A DNA stretch of 64,000 bases from Butyricimonas synergistica DSM 23225 (lineage in GTDB: Bacteria; Bacteroidota; Bacteroidia; Bacteroidales; Marinifilaceae): NCBI RefSeq assembly GCF_000379665.1, contig NZ_KB903368.1, positions 62,001 to 126,000 on the forward strand, written 5' to 3'. The translations under genes were made by a program, and so were the position numbers. This document shows, one piece after another, positions 8,612 to 17,941 of the stretch; within the stretch, counting starts at the first letter, position 1; each line of letters opens with the position of its first letter. The notes under the pieces were generated by a model. The model saw only the letters and a program-made list of their open reading frames with translations. It was not told the origin of the DNA and searched no databases.

Positions 8612-9751
8612 ATGCAAAAAATAGATTGGTACATATTGAAACGATCGATAAAAGGCGATTTGACGGACGAGGAAAAGCAGACTCTAGGTGTTTGGCTGAA
8701 TGAATCGGAGGAGAATAGAGGCTATTATCGGAAAATGCAGAGTTTCTTTGCCCACGGAGAGGAGGACAAAGAGATTGATGTTTTGAAGAATTTCAGGCAA
8801 TTTGAACGGAAAACATATGGTAAACGGCGACGTTTGATTTTTGGTGTATTAAAATATGCTGCTGTGCTGGTTGTGTTGGTCGGGAGTGTTGTCCTGTGGC
8901 GAGGATTGGGTACTGATTCCCGGGAAACGGGTACGAGACAATTCGCTTTAGCACCGGGTATAGAGAAAGCTATATTATACACGGGGACGGGAGAGCGGAT
9001 TGTGCTGGAAGCACAAGTGAGGAGAAATATCGTGGTTGCCGATAGTTTCCGGGTACAGCAAGATAGCAACGTGTTGAATTATGCAGCGATGAATGCGGAA
9101 GGAAAGGTCATCAACGAAATGCACATGATGCGGGTGCCCCGGGGCGGAGAGTTCTCCATGAAGTTGAGTGACGGTACGATGGTGTACCTCAACGCGGAAA
9201 CCGACTTGCGTTATCCCGTGCAGTTTAACGATGACGAAAGACGTGTAGTTCTCATGGGCGAGGCGTATTTCGACGTGACGAAGTCGGGTAAGCCGTTTGT
9301 CGTAGAAGTAAACGGATTCGAGGTGAGGGTGTTGGGTACTCGTTTTAATGTGCATGCTTACAAGGGAGAAACTCGTTTTGAAACGACCTTGGAGCAGGGA
9401 AGCGTGGAAGTAAAGACCAAAGATCATTTTTTGCTTCTGGAACCGGGAGAACAAGCGGTGTTGACCGACGAGGGTAGATTAAGCAAGCAGAAAGTAGATG
9501 TCCATCGCTACACGGCATGGAAGGATGGGCATTTTGTCTTTGATGACGAGCGGCTGGAAGACGTGATGAACACGGTAGCCCGGTGGTATGATATAAAAGT
9601 GTTCTATCATAACCAGGACGTGAAAGATGTTCGAATAAACGGGAATATTAGCCGGTACAGGGATTTTTCCGTGTTATTGGAGAAAATAGAAAAATTGGAT
9701 GTGGCACAATTTGAAATAAAAGAGAATACAATCATAGTGAAAAGTAGATAA
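8612..9751 (+). CDS. FecR-like anti-sigma factor / transmembrane signal transducer
   Basis: This 379-residue protein would hold the local sigma factor inactive and pass on the signal from the SusC receptor. It has an N-terminal cytoplasmic anti-sigma segment (about 1-70) and a single membrane helix (about 76-94). The periplasmic FecR domain begins with RVPRGGEFSMKLSDGT, followed by YLNAETDLRYPV. A C-terminal DUF4974-like domain ends in NTIIVKSR and resembles an STN fold for contact with the receptor. It lies between the sigma factor and the SusC gene. A stem-loop begins directly after its stop codon. Confidence 0.92.
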   Translation: MQKIDWYILKRSIKGDLTDEEKQTLGVWLNESEENRGYYRKMQSFFAHGEEDKEIDVLKNFRQFERKTYGKRRRLIFGVLKYAAVLVVLVGSVVLWRGLGTDSRETGTRQFALAPGIEKAILYTGTGERIVLEAQVRRNIVVADSFRVQQDSNVLNYAAMNAEGKVINEMHMMRVPRGGEFSMKLSDGTMVYLNAETDLRYPVQFNDDERRVVLMGEAYFDVTKSGKPFVVEVNGFEVRVLGTRFNVHAYKGETRFETTLEQGSVEVKTKDHFLLLEPGEQAVLTDEGRLSKQKVDVHRYTAWKDGHFVFDDERLEDVMNTVARWYDIKVFYHNQDVKDVRINGNISRYRDFSVLLEKIEKLDVAQFEIKENTIIVKSR

Positions 9752-9752
9752 A

Positions 9753-9785
9753 AGGAAGAGGAGTGTCCCCACACTCCCCGTTCCT
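9753..9785 (+). terminator. Stem-loop between fecR and susC (first locus)
   Basis: An inner 7-bp stem (9760-9766 with 9771-9777, loop CCCC) is stacked on an outer 5-bp stem (9753-9757 with 9781-9785). It starts 2 nt after the fecR stop and lies 38 bp before the susC ATG. There is no T-run, so it looks like an attenuator or processing hairpin. The second locus has hairpins at the same place. Confidence 0.6.
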
Positions 9786-9822
9786 GATTACAAAATTAGT
9801 CTTATTCAAACACTACAAAGTT

Positions 9823-12800
9823 ATGACAAAAAAATGGAAAGGTGACTTTCTCTACCCGAGAAAGTGTACTCAAATTATGCGATTTATGAAAATTTATGTA
9901 TTACTGATGGTGGTGGGTATGCTTCACGCGTATGGACGTGTACATTCACAGAATCTGACACTTAAGGTGAAAGATGTCACGTTAAAGGAGGTTTTTAAAG
10001 AGATCGAGAAAAGCTCGGAGTATCGCTTCTTGTTTAAATCGGACGATGTGGCGAACGTCAAGGGATTGACGCTGTCTGTTTCTATGGCTGACATTGACGA
10101 GGTGTTGGCATTGTGCCTGAAAGGGACGAAGTTGGTGTACGAGAAAGATGGTTCTTTAATCATAGTAAAGCGAGGAACAGACGAGGAGAAACCCCAGAAA
10201 AAACTGATAAAAGGAAAGATATTGGATGAAAACGGGGCAACTCTACCCGGGGCAACGATCGTGTTGAAAGGTACGGCTTTGGGGGGAGTGGCTAACGTGA
10301 AGGGTGAGTTTGCTCTTGAGATTCCTTACCGGGATTCCGTCGTGTTGTTGATTACTTTCGTGGGGTACGAGATGCAAGAGGTCGCTTTAGGCAAAGAGGA
10401 TAATAAGGAGTTGGTTATCCGTTTGAAACCGGATGTGACGGAAATCGAGGAAGTGGTGATCACGGGATACGGGAAAGTGGATAAGCGATTGTCCGCCAGT
10501 GCGACCACTACTATAAAGATGGATGACATCCGTATTCCGAACGTGGCTTCGGTCGATGCAATGTTGCAGGGACGTGTGCCGGGATTGATGGTGATGACAA
10601 GTTCCGGTAGTCCGAACGCGACGCCTCGCATGAGAATCCGTGGTTCTTCCACTATTCATGGGAATGCCGCCCCGGTATGGGTGGTCGACGGAATTATCCA
10701 GGAAGATCCGGTAGAATTGTCTAACGACGAGATCAATAACGTGATCGCCGGTACGGATGCCACGTTGCGGGGACAATTGAACGATAACGCTAGTTTCAGT
10801 TTGCTGGGAAACGCTATTTCCGGTTTGAACCCGAGCGATATTGAAACGATGACATTCTTGAAGGATGCTTCCGCCACGGCTATTTACGGAACACGTGCGG
10901 CGAACGGGGTAATCGTGGTTACAACTAAAAAAGGACGGGTAGGTAAGCCTTCGGTTAATTTTTCTTCTTCTTTTGGTTTCACGGCTCGCCCGAGATACGA
11001 GGATTATAAATTGATGAATTCCAAAGAGCGGGTCGGGGTTTCCCGGGAAGTGGCGGAGAGTGGCTATCTGTATTCGGTAATGCCTTTTTCTACCGGTTAC
11101 GAGGGGGCGTTGTTTGACTACTATGACGGAAAGATCAGTAAAAGTGAATTTGATGCACGTGTGGCTTCACTGGAAACGATGAACACGGACTGGTTCAAAA
11201 TCTTGTTTCGGAATGCTTTCAATCAGGATTACGCTTTGAGTGTATCCGGGGGAACGGAAAATACCCGTTATTATCTTTCTGTCGGTTTTAATGATAGCAA
11301 GGGAAGTACCAAGGGCGACGATTTGCGGCGGTATAACGTGAACATGAATATCAATACTAAAATTGGTCGTTTCGTGGATGTCGAGGGAAAGTTGAGTTTT
11401 TCAGACCGGAAATCGGATGGTTTTTACATGGTGAATCCTTTGGATTACGCTTTGAAAGCCTCCCGGGCGATCAGTAAAGACGAGTTTTACACGACACAGT
11501 TGACAACGGTAGCGGGAATATCATCCAATTTTCCGTTGACCTATAATATTCTGAACGAGATCAAGCATACAGGCAACGAGGCAAAGGTTCGCCAAACGAA
11601 CGCGAGCGTGGGTATCAATGCCAAGATTTTACCCGAGTTGACTTTGAATACACTTTTCGGGGTTACTTATGCCAATACCTTGAACTCGAAGTGGGCGGGT
11701 GAACGTTCAAATTATATTACTCAGATTCGAGGATATGATTACGGGAGTGTGGCGCCGAATAGCGCAGAGGAGAAGGCTTCCCGCTTGCCCAAGGGTGGTA
11801 TTTTGATCTACGAGAACAAGAATAACACGACATTCACGGCTCGGGCTTCCATGAATTATAACAAAGTATTTTCCGAGGATCACGTGATTAATGCCATGTT
11901 GGGGTACGAGATTCGTTCTATCAAGTATGACGGTTTCAACACGACGGAATGGGGTTATTTCCCGGATCGGGGATTGGGTATCAGCTACGAGTACGACACG
12001 GGGACTTCCGGAAGTACATCATTAACCGGTAATTCTTCACTGGAAAAACACACGTCGAAGTTGACGAATACGGTATCCAACACGGTGTCGGGGTATGCGA
12101 CTTTGGTGTATGCTTTCAAGAATCGCTACGTGCTGAATGCCAATATCCGTATGGATGCTTCCAATCGTTTCGGGCAATACACGAACAACAAGGCTCTGCC
12201 CGTGTGGAGCTTGGCGGGACGTTGGAGCGTATCGGAGGAACCCTGGTTCCGGCAGTTGGGCGAACAGGCGGAATTGAGTTTGCGCGCTTCTTTCGGTCGT
12301 CAGGGAAACGTGCCGTCTTCCGTGGGACCGAATTTGGTGGTAAAGTACCCGCAGACGGTAATCAATCGTTGGTCTGGAGAGTACGTGTTGAATATTAGTC
12401 GTTTGCCTTACCCGAATCTGCGTTGGGAGAAAACGAACACAATCAACTTGGGATTGGATTTCTCTTTCTTGAAAGGACGTATCAGCGGTACGGTGGATTA
12501 TTATTACAAGAAAGGAAACGATATTATATTTAGCTTGGATGTGCCTGCCGAGTTTGGTGTGGCTAAGACTTATAAAAACGGGGCGGATATCAAAAATACC
12601 GGTTTCGAGTTGGCGTTGACTTTCGTGCCCGTGCGGACAAAGGATATCACGTGGACAATATCCCCGATATATTCAAAGAATAGTAACAACGTGGACAATA
12701 CCGGAAAGAGTGAATACACGTACTTGGACTATTTGGCAGGAAATGCTTTCGAGAGCGGTAAGCCGGTGAATGCCATTTATTCGTGGAAATTCACGGGATT

Positions 12801-13452
12801 AGACCCGCAATACGGTTATGCTACTTTCGCGAATACTTCGCGGGTACAAAGTGAGGTGGTGAAAATGGATGACCCGAAAGAATATTTGGTGTATTCCGGT
12901 CAGAAAGATCCGAAGATCAGCGGAGGTTTTACTACTAGCTTGCGGTACAAAAACTTGACGTTGAATGCGAATTTCGCTTATAGTTTCGGAAACGTGAAAC
13001 GTTTGAATTTCTTGTATGATGGCAAGTTCATGATGCCGTCGCCGCAGGATAATCTGCATTCCGATTTGCTGAAGCGTTGGAAAAAACCGGGTGACGAGGC
13101 GAAGACTAATATTCCGGGATTCGTGCTTGATGGTACCAGCGAGTATAATTTGTACGTGCCGATTCCGTCAACCGTATCGTTGAATTCTTATGATATGTAC
13201 AATTACTCGGATATCCGGGTTGTTAAGGGTGATTTCTTGAGATGTCGTAATTTGTCGTTATCTTACGTGGTCCCCCCGAAGTTTATTCAGGATTTGGGTT
13301 TATCCTCGGCGTCCTGCACGTTCAACGTGACGAACCCGTTGACGATTTGCAGCAGCAAGTTCCGCGGACAGGATCCGGAACAGGAAGGAACGGGAGGTAC
13401 GGCACTACCGATAATCCAGACTTACACGTTTTCTTTAAACATCAGTTTTTAA
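9823..13452 (+). CDS. SusC/RagA-family TonB-linked outer membrane protein with STN domain (first locus)
   Basis: This 1209-residue outer-membrane importer has a basic N-terminal extension and a signal peptide ending near VHSQ. An STN domain comes next (LTLKVKDVTLKEVFKEIEKS to LIIVKR). A carboxypeptidase-regulatory-like domain (KGKILDENGATLPGATIVLK), the SusC plug (TGYGKVDKRLSASATT, RIRGSSTIHG, ATAIYGTRAANG) and a 22-strand barrel follow. The STN domain marks it as a FecA-like transducer for the FecR-FecI pair upstream. The ATG at 9823 is chosen because the leader ACAAAGTTATG is shared exactly with the second SusC gene. The ligand is unknown. The cargo genes downstream (thioredoxins) argue for a peptide or metal complex as much as for a glycan. 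Confidence 0.93.
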   Translation: MTKKWKGDFLYPRKCTQIMRFMKIYVLLMVVGMLHAYGRVHSQNLTLKVKDVTLKEVFKEIEKSSEYRFLFKSDDVANVKGLTLSVSMADIDEVLALCLKGTKLVYEKDGSLIIVKRGTDEEKPQKKLIKGKILDENGATLPGATIVLKGTALGGVANVKGEFALEIPYRDSVVLLITFVGYEMQEVALGKEDNKELVIRLKPDVTEIEEVVITGYGKVDKRLSASATTTIKMDDIRIPNVASVDAMLQGRVPGLMVMTSSGSPNATPRMRIRGSSTIHGNAAPVWVVDGIIQEDPVELSNDEINNVIAGTDATLRGQLNDNASFSLLGNAISGLNPSDIETMTFLKDASATAIYGTRAANGVIVVTTKKGRVGKPSVNFSSSFGFTARPRYEDYKLMNSKERVGVSREVAESGYLYSVMPFSTGYEGALFDYYDGKISKSEFDARVASLETMNTDWFKILFRNAFNQDYALSVSGGTENTRYYLSVGFNDSKGSTKGDDLRRYNVNMNINTKIGRFVDVEGKLSFSDRKSDGFYMVNPLDYALKASRAISKDEFYTTQLTTVAGISSNFPLTYNILNEIKHTGNEAKVRQTNASVGINAKILPELTLNTLFGVTYANTLNSKWAGERSNYITQIRGYDYGSVAPNSAEEKASRLPKGGILIYENKNNTTFTARASMNYNKVFSEDHVINAMLGYEIRSIKYDGFNTTEWGYFPDRGLGISYEYDTGTSGSTSLTGNSSLEKHTSKLTNTVSNTVSGYATLVYAFKNRYVLNANIRMDASNRFGQYTNNKALPVWSLAGRWSVSEEPWFRQLGEQAELSLRASFGRQGNVPSSVGPNLVVKYPQTVINRWSGEYVLNISRLPYPNLRWEKTNTINLGLDFSFLKGRISGTVDYYYKKGNDIIFSLDVPAEFGVAKTYKNGADIKNTGFELALTFVPVRTKDITWTISPIYSKNSNNVDNTGKSEYTYLDYLAGNAFESGKPVNAIYSWKFTGLDPQYGYATFANTSRVQSEVVKMDDPKEYLVYSGQKDPKISGGFTTSLRYKNLTLNANFAYSFGNVKRLNFLYDGKFMMPSPQDNLHSDLLKRWKKPGDEAKTNIPGFVLDGTSEYNLYVPIPSTVSLNSYDMYNYSDIRVVKGDFLRCRNLSLSYVVPPKFIQDLGLSSASCTFNVTNPLTICSSKFRGQDPEQEGTGGTALPIIQTYTFSLNISF

Positions 13453-13472
13453 TCTTTCAAAACGAGTGAACT

Positions 13473-14924
13473 ATGATTTCTAAATTGAATATAATCTTAT
13501 TAACCGTACTCGTTTTCGCGAGTGTTTCTTGCGGGGACTTTCTGAAAGAAGTTTCGCAGGATGAGTTCGAGCCTTCAACAACCACCGCTTACACGGAATT
13601 GTTGAATGGAGAAGGGTATAATTATAGCGTGGTAGATGCGTTGACTTGGTACATGGACGATGATGTGGACGGATGCGTGTCTTATACGCCTTCCGATGCA
13701 CAAATGGCTTACAAGGATGTTTTCACGTGGCAATATTATATGGATCAGTCTTTGAAAGAGGCTTATTCGCAAGATCAGAGCACGTACGAGAATTTTTATT
13801 CCAAGATCATGGCGTGCAACGTGGTGATCGATAACGTGGAATCTTCTTTGGGAACAGAGTCGGAAATCGCTAACGTGTTGGGAGAGGCATTGACCTTGCG
13901 GGCGTACTATTATTTCCACCTGGTGAATATTTTCGCTACCCCGTACAATGATGCTCGCTCGGCTCCCGAGCAGAGATTAGGTGTGTCTTTGGTGACAAAA
14001 TCCGAGATATTGGACGAAGGATACGCCCGTAATACGGTGGCGGAAGTGTACAAACAGATAACAGAGGATATCGAGAGGGCGATTGTTTTGTTGGAAAAGG
14101 ATAAGGTCGATAACGGGCGTTTCCGAGTGAACTATGTGGCAGCCCATTTGATTGCTTCCCGGATTTACCTTTACATGGAAGAGTGGGATCAAGTGATAGA
14201 CCATGCCACGAAAGCCATAGCAGGGGCTCCGGGATTGGTGTATTTGCCGGGATATACGTTTAGCGTGCCCAATTATCCGGAGAACTCCACGAATCCGGTT
14301 GTTTCATCTAATTTCCCGGAAACGATATTCGTGTATGGTTCGATGCCGTCGACGATGGGATTTGCCGGAACTCCGGTTTGTTTATCCGATGCCGTTGTCA
14401 ATAGCTATACGGATAATGGTGACAGCCGGGTCGGGGCGTATTTCAAGAGGACAGCAAGTTATCTGAATTATCCTTACATGGAATTGAAGCACGGGAGAGC
14501 GGAACGGGGTTATGTGTGGCGTACCGCCGAATTGTACCTGAACAGGGCAGAGGCATATATGCAGAAATACAAGGAAGGGGAATCTTCTGCCGGGCAGTTG
14601 GCGGTGAATGATTTGAATGAATTGAGGAGCAACCGGATCACGAATTACACGAACTACCAGTTGAGTACGGCGGAGGATCTGGAAACGTTGTGCAAGCTGG
14701 AACGTCGTCGTGAATTGATTTTCGAGGGACACCGTTGGTTTGATTTGCGCCGTTACGGGATGCCACAGATTCAGCACAAGTGGATTGCCGATGAGGGAAG
14801 AACTACCACGTACACGTTAAGCGAGAAAGACCCGGGATACACGGTACCCATCCCCCAAGCCGTGTTGGATAGGAATAAGAAGTTGGTGCAAAATGAATTG
14901 GCTCCGGATAGACAAGGTTATTAA
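13473..14924 (+). CDS. SusD/RagB-family surface lipoprotein (first locus)
   Basis: This 483-residue lipoprotein is the ligand-capturing lid of the SusC importer. The signal peptide ends in the lipobox SVSC (Cys20), and TPR-like helices follow (LRAYYYFHLVNIFATPY). The conserved C-terminal SusD segment RRRELIFEGHRWFDLRRYG is followed by a tail with VPIPQAVLDRN. It starts 20 bp after susC. The length is on the short side for the family. Surface exposure is inferred from the family. Confidence 0.93.
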   Translation: MISKLNIILLTVLVFASVSCGDFLKEVSQDEFEPSTTTAYTELLNGEGYNYSVVDALTWYMDDDVDGCVSYTPSDAQMAYKDVFTWQYYMDQSLKEAYSQDQSTYENFYSKIMACNVVIDNVESSLGTESEIANVLGEALTLRAYYYFHLVNIFATPYNDARSAPEQRLGVSLVTKSEILDEGYARNTVAEVYKQITEDIERAIVLLEKDKVDNGRFRVNYVAAHLIASRIYLYMEEWDQVIDHATKAIAGAPGLVYLPGYTFSVPNYPENSTNPVVSSNFPETIFVYGSMPSTMGFAGTPVCLSDAVVNSYTDNGDSRVGAYFKRTASYLNYPYMELKHGRAERGYVWRTAELYLNRAEAYMQKYKEGESSAGQLAVNDLNELRSNRITNYTNYQLSTAEDLETLCKLERRRELIFEGHRWFDLRRYGMPQIQHKWIADEGRTTTYTLSEKDPGYTVPIPQAVLDRNKKLVQNELAPDRQGY

Positions 14925-14943
14925 CTGATAAAACACGAGAAAG

Positions 14944-15861
14944 ATGAAAAATATATTATTTCTGTTATTGCTGATGGCTGGTATCATCGTGGCTTGCGAT
15001 GAGGATAAGTTGACCCCGTCGGAACCTCAGGAGTTTTATGAGTTCCCGCAAGGTGATTCTGATTACGACCGGGAATTTGTAACTTTTTACGAGAAGTATA
15101 ACACGCAATTCCTGTATAGATATAATGAATCTGATTTCCGCTGGAACGTGACGAGTTATATTCCTTTTTATTCAGTACCGGCGGATGAGGCATACGTGGA
15201 GAAAGCTTATCATTTTATAAAAGAGAGATGTTTGGACACGTGGGGAGAGGGCTTTTACAAGAATATATTACCGATGCGAATATTGTTGTCATCCAAAATC
15301 TATAGTGTGGCACAGAAATATGGTTCCATCTGGAATGAAGAAACGCAACAGTGGGAGTATAAAAGTTATTATGACACTACTTATCATGCTTCCACTTATG
15401 GTCTGAATCATATCGCTTTTGGTTACACGAGCGAGAAGTTTGATGAGTTGACGCCGGCGGAACAATTAAATGCAGTGGGAGAGTTGAATAAATCCTTGAT
15501 CGGGTATGCGGCTTCCCGGGATAAAATTGTCATACCGGCAGAGTTTGTCGAATGGTATGATAAATATAGAAACAGTGTTTGGGAGGGTGCAGAGAATCGT
15601 TACGGTTTCCTTGAGTACTACAAGGATATGGATGTCGCTTATGATTTCGGGCTTTACGTGAAGTACCTGACCACGATGAGTGAAGAAGCGTTCAAGGCAT
15701 GGGCGTTGTCAGATGATGTCGATACGAGTCAGGATTGGGATCAAGCGTCCGGTACGTACAAGCGGACTTACGCGATTACTAATAAATACAAGATCGTGTT
15801 GGAGTATTTCAAGACCGAGTTTAATATCGATCTTCATGCTATCGGAAATCAAGCTAATTAA
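14944..15861 (+). CDS. Lipoprotein downstream of SusCD, metallopeptidase-like position but no HExxH
   Basis: The 305-residue lipoprotein has lipobox IVAC (Cys18) and no recognised catalytic motif. Many SusCD pairs of this kind are followed by a putative zinc-binding metallopeptidase lipoprotein with an HExxH motif. This one occupies that place and has a similar length and helical character (YEKYNTQFLYRYNESDFRW near the N-terminus), but HExxH is absent. It may be an inactive binding relative. The assignment to that family is tentative. The second locus has a similar gene at 32413-33360, also without the motif. It starts 19 bp after susD. Confidence 0.65.
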   Translation: MKNILFLLLLMAGIIVACDEDKLTPSEPQEFYEFPQGDSDYDREFVTFYEKYNTQFLYRYNESDFRWNVTSYIPFYSVPADEAYVEKAYHFIKERCLDTWGEGFYKNILPMRILLSSKIYSVAQKYGSIWNEETQQWEYKSYYDTTYHASTYGLNHIAFGYTSEKFDELTPAEQLNAVGELNKSLIGYAASRDKIVIPAEFVEWYDKYRNSVWEGAENRYGFLEYYKDMDVAYDFGLYVKYLTTMSEEAFKAWALSDDVDTSQDWDQASGTYKRTYAITNKYKIVLEYFKTEFNIDLHAIGNQAN

Positions 15862-15869
15862 ATGATAGA

Positions 15870-15898
15870 TATTGCCGATGAAGTAATCATCGGCAATA
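15870..15898 (+). terminator. Perfect 12-bp hairpin splitting susCD from the thioredoxin genes
   Basis: Arms 15870-15881 and 15887-15898 are perfect, with a 5-nt loop, placed 8 bp after the lipoprotein stop. No T-run follows. It is likely an mRNA-processing or attenuation element that sets a lower level for the two downstream genes. Confidence 0.6.
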
Positions 15899-15919
15899 AA
15901 GAATGATAAAATAATCACT

Positions 15920-17941
15920 ATGAAAAATAAGTTCGTAATTATTGTAATGCTGTTATGTGGTCTTGCCGTCAACGTGTTTGGGCAAGAGGAAAGCGTGGTT
16001 CAAGACCAGCAAGAGATTTCACGGTTGACGTTAAATCCGGAAGTTCCCCTGGTCGGGCGATCACTAGAATTGACCTATAACCCGGCGGGAGGACCGTTGG
16101 AGGGGAAGACAGATTTGGTCGGGATTGTCTATATGTATAATTTTTATCGTTGGGAGATTGGTGATGTACAACTGAAGCAGGAGGGGAAACTTTGGAAAGG
16201 AACGTTTGAAATGCCGGAGAATTGTGCATTTGTGGCTTTTAAATTCCAATCGACTTTTACTTTGCAACCGGATACAACGGATAACAACGGGGATAAAGGA
16301 TTTATGTTCATTCCGAAAGATGCTACCGGGAATTATCTGCCGGGAAGGTATCTGGCTTGGGGGGTATTTCGTATGCCTTCGTTGGGCGAAGGGACGGGAA
16401 GTTATTTCACAGGGAATTACAAAGAGATTTCCGACGACGCGATTATGCTTTGGATAGATCAGGAGGCGAAGCATTATCCCCAGTACGGGCGTCTTTTTTT
16501 CGGGGTGATGAAGTCTGCTTTGAGAAAAATTCATGGAGATAATGCTAGTCGGGGGATTGCGCATTTGCTTAAAGTGATGGAGAATCAAGAAAATCTGACG
16601 GAAAATGAATACATGGAGATAAGTCATACTTACCGGTATGATTTAAAGAATAAAGAGAAAGCGGACAGTCTGGATCAAGTTATTCTTAAACTGTTCCCGC
16701 GTGGCGGATTGGCAAGGTTCAATCGTTCTTTGATCATGAATACAGTTCCGGCTGAAGAATATTTTGTCGCTGCCGATCAGTTTAGAAAAGATTTCCCGAT
16801 AGCAGAATGGCGGAAGAATCCGGATTCAAGAGGATTCGTGTATGGTAATTTCTACCGGGAGTTAGCCACTAGATATTATAAAGCGGGAGATTACGGCAAA
16901 TTGGAGGAAATATTACCGGAGATGAGTATGGTTATGCTGAATGATGTTTTTCGGAAAAGCGTGGAATTCGCGATTCGGAAAACTCCCACGCCGGCAGAAA
17001 CTTTTGTCGATATATCCAAAAAGTTTATCGACCAGATGATCGTGAAAGTGGGTGATGGTTCGTATATGCAGGGAATGCAGTATTCTCCCCGTCAGGCGGA
17101 GGATCTGGCTCGTTTGTGGTTATATTATTACATTGGGGTTCATGCCCAGGTGGCAGAGAAGAGCGGTCGTTACGAGGAAGCCGTGAACTCGATGAACTTG
17201 ATAGAAGAAGACCAACGTTATCTGTTCTATCCGGCGGGGAACGAGGCATATATTACAAGTTTGGAGAAATTGGGACGTCAGGCAGAGGCTTTCGAAGCGA
17301 TGAAAGGAGCGGCTGGAGCAGGACAGATGACCCCGGTTATCTATGATAAGTTACGGGAGTATTATACGAGTTTGGAGAAGAAACCGGCAACTTTTGAAGC
17401 TTGGGTCGCGTCATTAAAACCTCGGAGTGAAGTAGAGAAAATAAAAAATAAACTTCGGGCAAAGATGATCGATATACCTTTTGAATCTTTTGTTTTGGAA
17501 TCGCATCTTGGTGGTAAGGTGAAATCTGCCGGTTTCAAGAAGAATGAAATTGTGATACTTGATTTTTGGGCGTTGTGGTGTGCCCCGTGTATTGCCGCTT
17601 TGGATGGGATGCAGATGGCTGTGGATCTCTATGCGGACGATCCGAGTGTAAAATTCTATTTTATTATCACGCAGGACGAACCTAATAAGGTGAAGATCGA
17701 TGCCTTGTGGAAAAAGAATAATTTCCATAACATGGAAGTGCTTTATGATGCTAACCGGGATGGAAAAAAATCTCGTGATGCCGTGTATAAATCCATGTTC
17801 CCCGGAACCTCGGGTATTCCCCAGAAAGCGATCCTTAAAAACGGTCGTATCCGTTATCTTGCAGAGGGATACGGGGGTAGTCCCAGTGGTTTGATGGATG
17901 AAATTTCTTACGTGGTTGAAATGCTAAAAGAAGAGAAATGA
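15920..17941 (+). CDS. Large TlpA-family thioredoxin-domain protein
   Basis: The 673-residue protein has a signal peptide (cleavage near VFGQ, residue 22). A beta-rich N-terminal domain (about 30-130) and a long helical TPR-like middle (about 190-510, with YEEAVNSMNLIEED) come next. The C-terminal thioredoxin domain has the redox site WCAPC (about residue 553) in DFWALWCAPCIAALDG and a cis-Pro region (SGIPQKAIL). It would act in the periplasm as a thiol-disulfide oxidoreductase. The stop overlaps the start of the next gene (ATGA), showing translational coupling. The substrate is unknown. Confidence 0.88.
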   Translation: MKNKFVIIVMLLCGLAVNVFGQEESVVQDQQEISRLTLNPEVPLVGRSLELTYNPAGGPLEGKTDLVGIVYMYNFYRWEIGDVQLKQEGKLWKGTFEMPENCAFVAFKFQSTFTLQPDTTDNNGDKGFMFIPKDATGNYLPGRYLAWGVFRMPSLGEGTGSYFTGNYKEISDDAIMLWIDQEAKHYPQYGRLFFGVMKSALRKIHGDNASRGIAHLLKVMENQENLTENEYMEISHTYRYDLKNKEKADSLDQVILKLFPRGGLARFNRSLIMNTVPAEEYFVAADQFRKDFPIAEWRKNPDSRGFVYGNFYRELATRYYKAGDYGKLEEILPEMSMVMLNDVFRKSVEFAIRKTPTPAETFVDISKKFIDQMIVKVGDGSYMQGMQYSPRQAEDLARLWLYYYIGVHAQVAEKSGRYEEAVNSMNLIEEDQRYLFYPAGNEAYITSLEKLGRQAEAFEAMKGAAGAGQMTPVIYDKLREYYTSLEKKPATFEAWVASLKPRSEVEKIKNKLRAKMIDIPFESFVLESHLGGKVKSAGFKKNEIVILDFWALWCAPCIAALDGMQMAVDLYADDPSVKFYFIITQDEPNKVKIDALWKKNNFHNMEVLYDANRDGKKSRDAVYKSMFPGTSGIPQKAILKNGRIRYLAEGYGGSPSGLMDEISYVVEMLKEEK